Source: UBA4427 sp045106235
Lineage (GTDB): Bacteria > Myxococcota_A > UBA9160 > UBA4427
Assembly: GCA_045106235.1 (NCBI GenBank)
Contig: JBGCEJ010000022.1
Location: 26,328 to 90,327 of the forward strand
Length of the DNA stretch: 64,000 nucleotides
Direction of reading: 5' to 3'
Shown here: piece by piece, positions 60,646 through 64,000 of the stretch
Position numbering within the stretch: position 1 is the first letter of the stretch
Layout: each line of letters begins with the position of its first letter
The notes under the pieces: generated by a model
The model's database searches: none
What the model was told of the DNA's origin: nothing
The model's input: the letters and a program-made list of their open reading frames with translations, nothing else
Program-made: the position numbers and the translations under genes

Positions 60646-62508
60646 CTATCCCTTTTCTTCTTGCTGCTTCTTGCGCTCGGCGGCTTCGCGGCGCTGTTTC
60701 TCTTTGTTCTGTTTGGCTTTGAGCTTCGCCGGGTTAGGCGGCGTCGGCTTGGCCTTCGACGCAACCTTTGCCCAGCTATCCCGAAGCGTCGTTGTCCGGT
60801 TCAGGACGATCTTCCCGGCCGCAGTCTCGTCATCCGCGCAGAAATACCCGAGCCGCTCAAGCTGCAGCCGGTCACCCGCATTCATTTCCGCCGTGGCGGG
60901 TTCGAGCGCACAATCCGAGAGCATCTCAAGCGATTTGGAATTCAGGCTCGCCGCCAGCCCCCCTTCGCTCGCCGCGTCCGGCGATTCATCGTTAAAGAGC
61001 GTTTCGTAGAGGCGGACCTCCGCAGACACAGCATGCTTCGCGGATACCCAGTGAAGCGTCCCCTTCACCTTCCGTCCATCCGGCGCATCGCCGCCGCGCG
61101 TCGCCGGATCATAGGTACATCGCAGCTCGACGATTTCGCCCGCTGCATCTTTTACAACCTCGGTGCAGGTCACGAAATACGCATAACGCAGCCGAACCTC
61201 ACGCCCGGGCGCCAGACGGAAGAACTTCTTAGGCGGCTCCTCCATGAAGTCGTCGCGTTCGATATAGATCTCTCGCGAAAAGGGCACCTCCCGCGTCCCC
61301 GCATCCGGATCCTCGGGATTGTTCACCGCCTCGAGAAATTCCTCCTCCCCTTCCGGGTAGTTCTCAATCACGATCTTCAGCGGACGCAGCACGCCCATCC
61401 GCCGTGGCACTTCCTTATTGAGCACCGTCCGCACATGATATTCGAGGTTCGCGAGTTCAATCACGTTGTCGCGTTTCGCTACGCCCACAGCATCGCAGAA
61501 GTCTCGAATCGCCTGGGGCGGATACCCGCGGCGGCGCATCGCAGCAATCGTCGGCATCCGCGGATCGTCCCACCCCGAGACATGCCCGTCTTCGACAAGA
61601 CTGCGCAGCTTCCGCTTGCTCGTCACCATATGGCTCACGTTCAGTCGAGCAAACTCGATCTGCCGCGGCCGCGCGGGCGTCTCGAGCTGATCCAGGATCC
61701 AATCGTAGAGCGGTCGATGATCCAGGAACTCAAGGGTGCAGAGCGAATGCGTGATCGACTCCAGCGCATCCGACAAGCAATGCGCGAAGTCGTACATGGG
61801 ATAGATGCACCAAGCATCCCCCGTCCGATGATGTTCTTTCTTCTGAATTCGGTAGAGAATCGGATCGCGCATCGCGACGACCGAAGCGGCCATGTCGATC
61901 TTCGCACGCAGCACTTTTTCGCCGTCCGCGAATTCACCGGCGCGCATGCGTTCGAAGAGGTCGCGGTTTTCCTCGGGACTCCGCGTGCGGAAAGGGCTTT
62001 CCGTTCCCGGATCCGTCAGCGATCCCTGGTTCGCGCGAATCTCATCGGCGCTCTGATCGTCGACGAAGGCCTTGCCTGCGTCGATCAGATCGAGCGCGAA
62101 GGCGTAGAGCTGATCAAAATAGTCCGAGGTGAAATGAAGATGGTCTTTCCAGTCAAAGCCGAGCCAGCGCACATCTTCCTGAATCCCTTCGACGTACTCC
62201 GTCTCTTCCGTTGCCGGATTCGTATCGTCAAAGCGAAGATGACAGCGACTCCCCGCGAACTCTTTCGCGAGTCCGAAGTTGAGGCAGATCGCTTTCGCAT
62301 GCCCGACGTGGAGATAGCCGTTCGGCTCGGGCGGAAAGCGGGTAACGATCTCCGAATGCTTCCCCGAGGCCAGATCTTCCGTGATGATCGTCCGAATAAA
62401 ATCGAGGCCCTCTTTACGCGGACCGCTCTCGCCCGGCGCCCCAGCGCTCTCGCCCTTACCTTCGGCTCCCGCTCCGGACTTCGACTTTTTTCCCACTTCC
62501 TCGGACAC
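60646..62508 (-). CDS. glnS: Glutaminyl-tRNA synthetase
   Basis: 620 aa, longer than the E. coli 553. Class I synthetase that charges tRNA-Gln. Seen: RFPPEPNGYLHVGHAKAICL with the HIGH-type motif, the KMSKS equivalent VTSKRKLRSLV, a GlnRS-type GAWCIYPMYDFAHCLSDALE and the anticodon-binding beta barrels near the end. Extra sequence is an N-terminal Gly/Ala/Lys tail (~30 aa) and a basic C-terminal extension (AKLKAKQNKEKQRREAAER), which may help tRNA binding. Its presence shows direct glutaminylation, so the amidotransferase route is not needed for Gln. Followed by the LLM gene at 4 nt. Confidence 0.97.
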   Translation of the reverse strand: MSEEVGKKSKSGAGAEGKGESAGAPGESGPRKEGLDFIRTIITEDLASGKHSEIVTRFPPEPNGYLHVGHAKAICLNFGLAKEFAGSRCHLRFDDTNPATEETEYVEGIQEDVRWLGFDWKDHLHFTSDYFDQLYAFALDLIDAGKAFVDDQSADEIRANQGSLTDPGTESPFRTRSPEENRDLFERMRAGEFADGEKVLRAKIDMAASVVAMRDPILYRIQKKEHHRTGDAWCIYPMYDFAHCLSDALESITHSLCTLEFLDHRPLYDWILDQLETPARPRQIEFARLNVSHMVTSKRKLRSLVEDGHVSGWDDPRMPTIAAMRRRGYPPQAIRDFCDAVGVAKRDNVIELANLEYHVRTVLNKEVPRRMGVLRPLKIVIENYPEGEEEFLEAVNNPEDPDAGTREVPFSREIYIERDDFMEEPPKKFFRLAPGREVRLRYAYFVTCTEVVKDAAGEIVELRCTYDPATRGGDAPDGRKVKGTLHWVSAKHAVSAEVRLYETLFNDESPDAASEGGLAASLNSKSLEMLSDCALEPATAEMNAGDRLQLERLGYFCADDETAAGKIVLNRTTTLRDSWAKVASKAKPTPPNPAKLKAKQNKEKQRREAAERKKQQEEKG

Positions 62509-62728
62509 GCCCTACCCCCATTCATGGCCTTGCTGCGCTCGCCTTCCGCCGCGCCGCAGTCTGATTCTCGCATGACTCGGCCCATCCTCAAAGCCTCCGG
62601 GACGGGACTCTCGGCCGCAGCCGCACTTTGTCCGCTCTGGCCCCTCCTGACGGGGCCTTCGGAACGGGATTCGCTGCCGGGGGTGACGGCCTGCTATGGT
62701 CGCGCTTCTAGCCAGGAGCCCCACTTTC

Positions 62729-63985
62729 ATGCGTTTTTTGAACGAGACCCAGATCGAAGCCATCCGCGAACGCTTCGGAACCCCCATCTATGTTTACGAC
62801 CAGGCCATGCTGGAAGAAGCCGCTGAGCAGGTGCTCGCCTTCCCCGCGCCGTGCCCCCTCGTCGGCCGCTTTGCGATGAAGTCGCTGCCGACCGCGGCGA
62901 TCCTCCGCATCCTCGATGCCAAGGGACTCCACATCGATGCGTCCAGCGGCTACGAAGCCGAACGTGCGATCCATGCCGGGATTTCTCCCGAGAAGATCCA
63001 GATCACGGCGCAGGAACTCCCCAAAGATCTGAAAGGCCTCGTTCAGCGCGGCGTTCTCTTCAACGCCTGCTCTCTCCATCAGCTCCGACGCTTCGGCGAG
63101 TCCTTTCCCGGCGGCGAAGTCTCGGTCCGGATCAACCCCGGGCTCGGCTCCGGGCACAACAACCGAACCAACGTCGGCGGGCCAAGTTCCTCCTTCGGAA
63201 TCTGGCATGAGAAGCTCGACGAAGTCCTCGCCATCGCCCGCGAATTCGACCTCACGATCAGCGGCATGCACACCCATATCGGCTCCGGCGGCGACCCCGA
63301 AGTCTGGAAGCAATGCGTTGGACTGACGCTCGCCGTCGCCGAGCGCCTTCCCGAACTGACTCGCCTCTCTCTGGGCGGCGGGTTCAAGGTTGCCCGAATG
63401 GAAGGCGAAGTCAGTGCGGATCTCGCCGAGATCGGAGCAGCGCTGCGCCCCGTTCTCGCGGAGTTCATCTCAGGGCTGGATAAGGGCCGCGGCGATCGTT
63501 TCCAACTTGAGATCGAGCCCGGCACATACCTTGTCGCGAATGCGGGCGCGCTGCTCGCCGAAATCATGGATATCGTCGACACAGGAGAGGACGGAAACAC
63601 CTTCCTGAAGGTCGACACAGGCATGACGGAACTCGTGCGGCCCTCGATGTACGGCGCGCAACATCCCCTCATCGTCGTCGCCCACGGCCATCCGCCCGCG
63701 ACTGAAGAGATGGACTATCTCGTCGCGGGACATTGCTGTGAGTCGGGAGATATTCTGACGCCCGCCCCGGGCGACCCCGAAGGTCTGCTCCACCGACGCA
63801 TGGCGAAGGCCGAGATCGGCGACACCCTCGTGATCGAAGGCGCGGGCGCCTACGCCTCGGGAATGGCAACGAAGAACTACAACGCGTTCCCGGAAGCCGC
63901 CGAAGTCCTCATCGACCGCGACGGCGAAGCCAAGCTGATCCGCAAGCGGCAGACGCTTGAGCAGGCGCTCCAAAACGAGATCTAG
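62729..63985 (+). CDS. LysA-like type III PLP decarboxylase
   Basis: 418 aa. Start at MRFLNETQIEAIRERF with AGGAG ~10 nt upstream. Fold-type III PLP enzyme: the Schiff-base Lys in RFAMKSLPTAAILR, IDASSGYEAERAIHAGI, the HTHIGSGGDPEVWK motif, LSLGGGFKVARMEGEV, and CCESGDILTPAPGD carrying the active Cys of the dimer partner. It is close to diaminopimelate decarboxylase but lacks the neighbourhood of the pathway, so related carboxynorspermidine or other amino-acid decarboxylation is possible. Stop is at the right edge of the window with the coding sequence complete. Confidence 0.9.
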   Translation: MRFLNETQIEAIRERFGTPIYVYDQAMLEEAAEQVLAFPAPCPLVGRFAMKSLPTAAILRILDAKGLHIDASSGYEAERAIHAGISPEKIQITAQELPKDLKGLVQRGVLFNACSLHQLRRFGESFPGGEVSVRINPGLGSGHNNRTNVGGPSSSFGIWHEKLDEVLAIAREFDLTISGMHTHIGSGGDPEVWKQCVGLTLAVAERLPELTRLSLGGGFKVARMEGEVSADLAEIGAALRPVLAEFISGLDKGRGDRFQLEIEPGTYLVANAGALLAEIMDIVDTGEDGNTFLKVDTGMTELVRPSMYGAQHPLIVVAHGHPPATEEMDYLVAGHCCESGDILTPAPGDPEGLLHRRMAKAEIGDTLVIEGAGAYASGMATKNYNAFPEAAEVLIDRDGEAKLIRKRQTLEQALQNEI

Positions 63986-64000
63986 CGACTGCGGCCGTCG

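Noticed and set aside
59623..62826. Very long plus-strand open frame of 1067 codons
   Set aside because: It is antisense to glnS and the LLM gene; its Arg/Pro/His-rich composition and lack of any domain are typical of GC-rich antisense frames.

Overview
The window is a continuous piece of GC-rich bacterial chromosome, densely coded on both strands, with mostly housekeeping genes. It reads as a Gram-negative bacterium with an elaborate envelope: lipoprotein signals, a type IV pilus minor-pilin cluster, a PEP-CTERM sorting tail (which implies an exosortase elsewhere), long-form HisG, homodimeric AceE, an F420-type LLM oxidoreductase and several c-di-GMP and two-component signalling proteins. 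This set fits an uncultured Myxococcota/Desulfobacterota-like lineage, but no rRNA or other decisive marker is present, so the placement is inference.

Layout. 1-3.6 kb: clpS-clpA (ClpA runs off the left edge), a FemAB/GNAT-like protein and an exported hypothetical. 3.8-4.9 kb: a decayed tyrosine recombinase and an 11-bp tandem repeat. 4.9-8.8 kb: lipA, lpd and a short E2 of a 2-oxoacid dehydrogenase. 8.9-13.7 kb: a two-domain PatB/MalY-type enzyme, a CDF metal exporter, a TetR regulator with a nested palindrome on its start codon, and a ferritin-like diiron protein ending in a terminator. 13.8-19.0 kb: a coiled-coil protein with a methyltransferase-like tail, then an overlapping hydrolase-SDR-hydrolase operon. 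19.1-32.6 kb (mostly minus): degenerate GGDEF-EAL protein, aceF, aceE, a BI-1 membrane protein, hpf, a YghO-like protein, clpB, a Dabb protein, ettA and a glutathione peroxidase. 32.7-42.3 kb: pepN, a solute-binding lipoprotein, an M20 peptidase, an EamA transporter, a truncated receiver protein, hisG, hisE and a membrane-anchored carboxylesterase.

42.25-43.04 kb has no gene. It holds three 15-bp palindromes, a sigma-54-type -24/-12 element and a strong intrinsic terminator, so it probably encodes an unannotated RNA of about 225 nt. 43.0-49.3 kb: a secreted chalcone-isomerase-like protein, pyrC, a large membrane GGDEF-EAL protein, and an LMW phosphatase/fructosamine-kinase pair that looks like a protein-deglycation module. 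49.3-53.2 kb: a minor-pilin operon (fimT-pilV-pilW-pilX) followed by an Ig-like lipoprotein.

53.5-54.8 kb is the most striking locus: a cobalamin riboswitch leads into a single secreted DUF4465 protein with a PEP-CTERM tail. I read this as a B12-controlled surface protein, possibly a cobalamin binder. The right end carries a SpoU methyltransferase, a large hybrid histidine kinase overlapping an unknown partner gene, an LLM oxidoreductase, glnS and a LysA-like decarboxylase. Stress proteostasis genes (clpS/A, clpB, hpf) and pyruvate-dehydrogenase parts (lipA, lpd, two E2s, aceE) are over-represented. No tRNA, rRNA, CRISPR array or intact insertion sequence was found.
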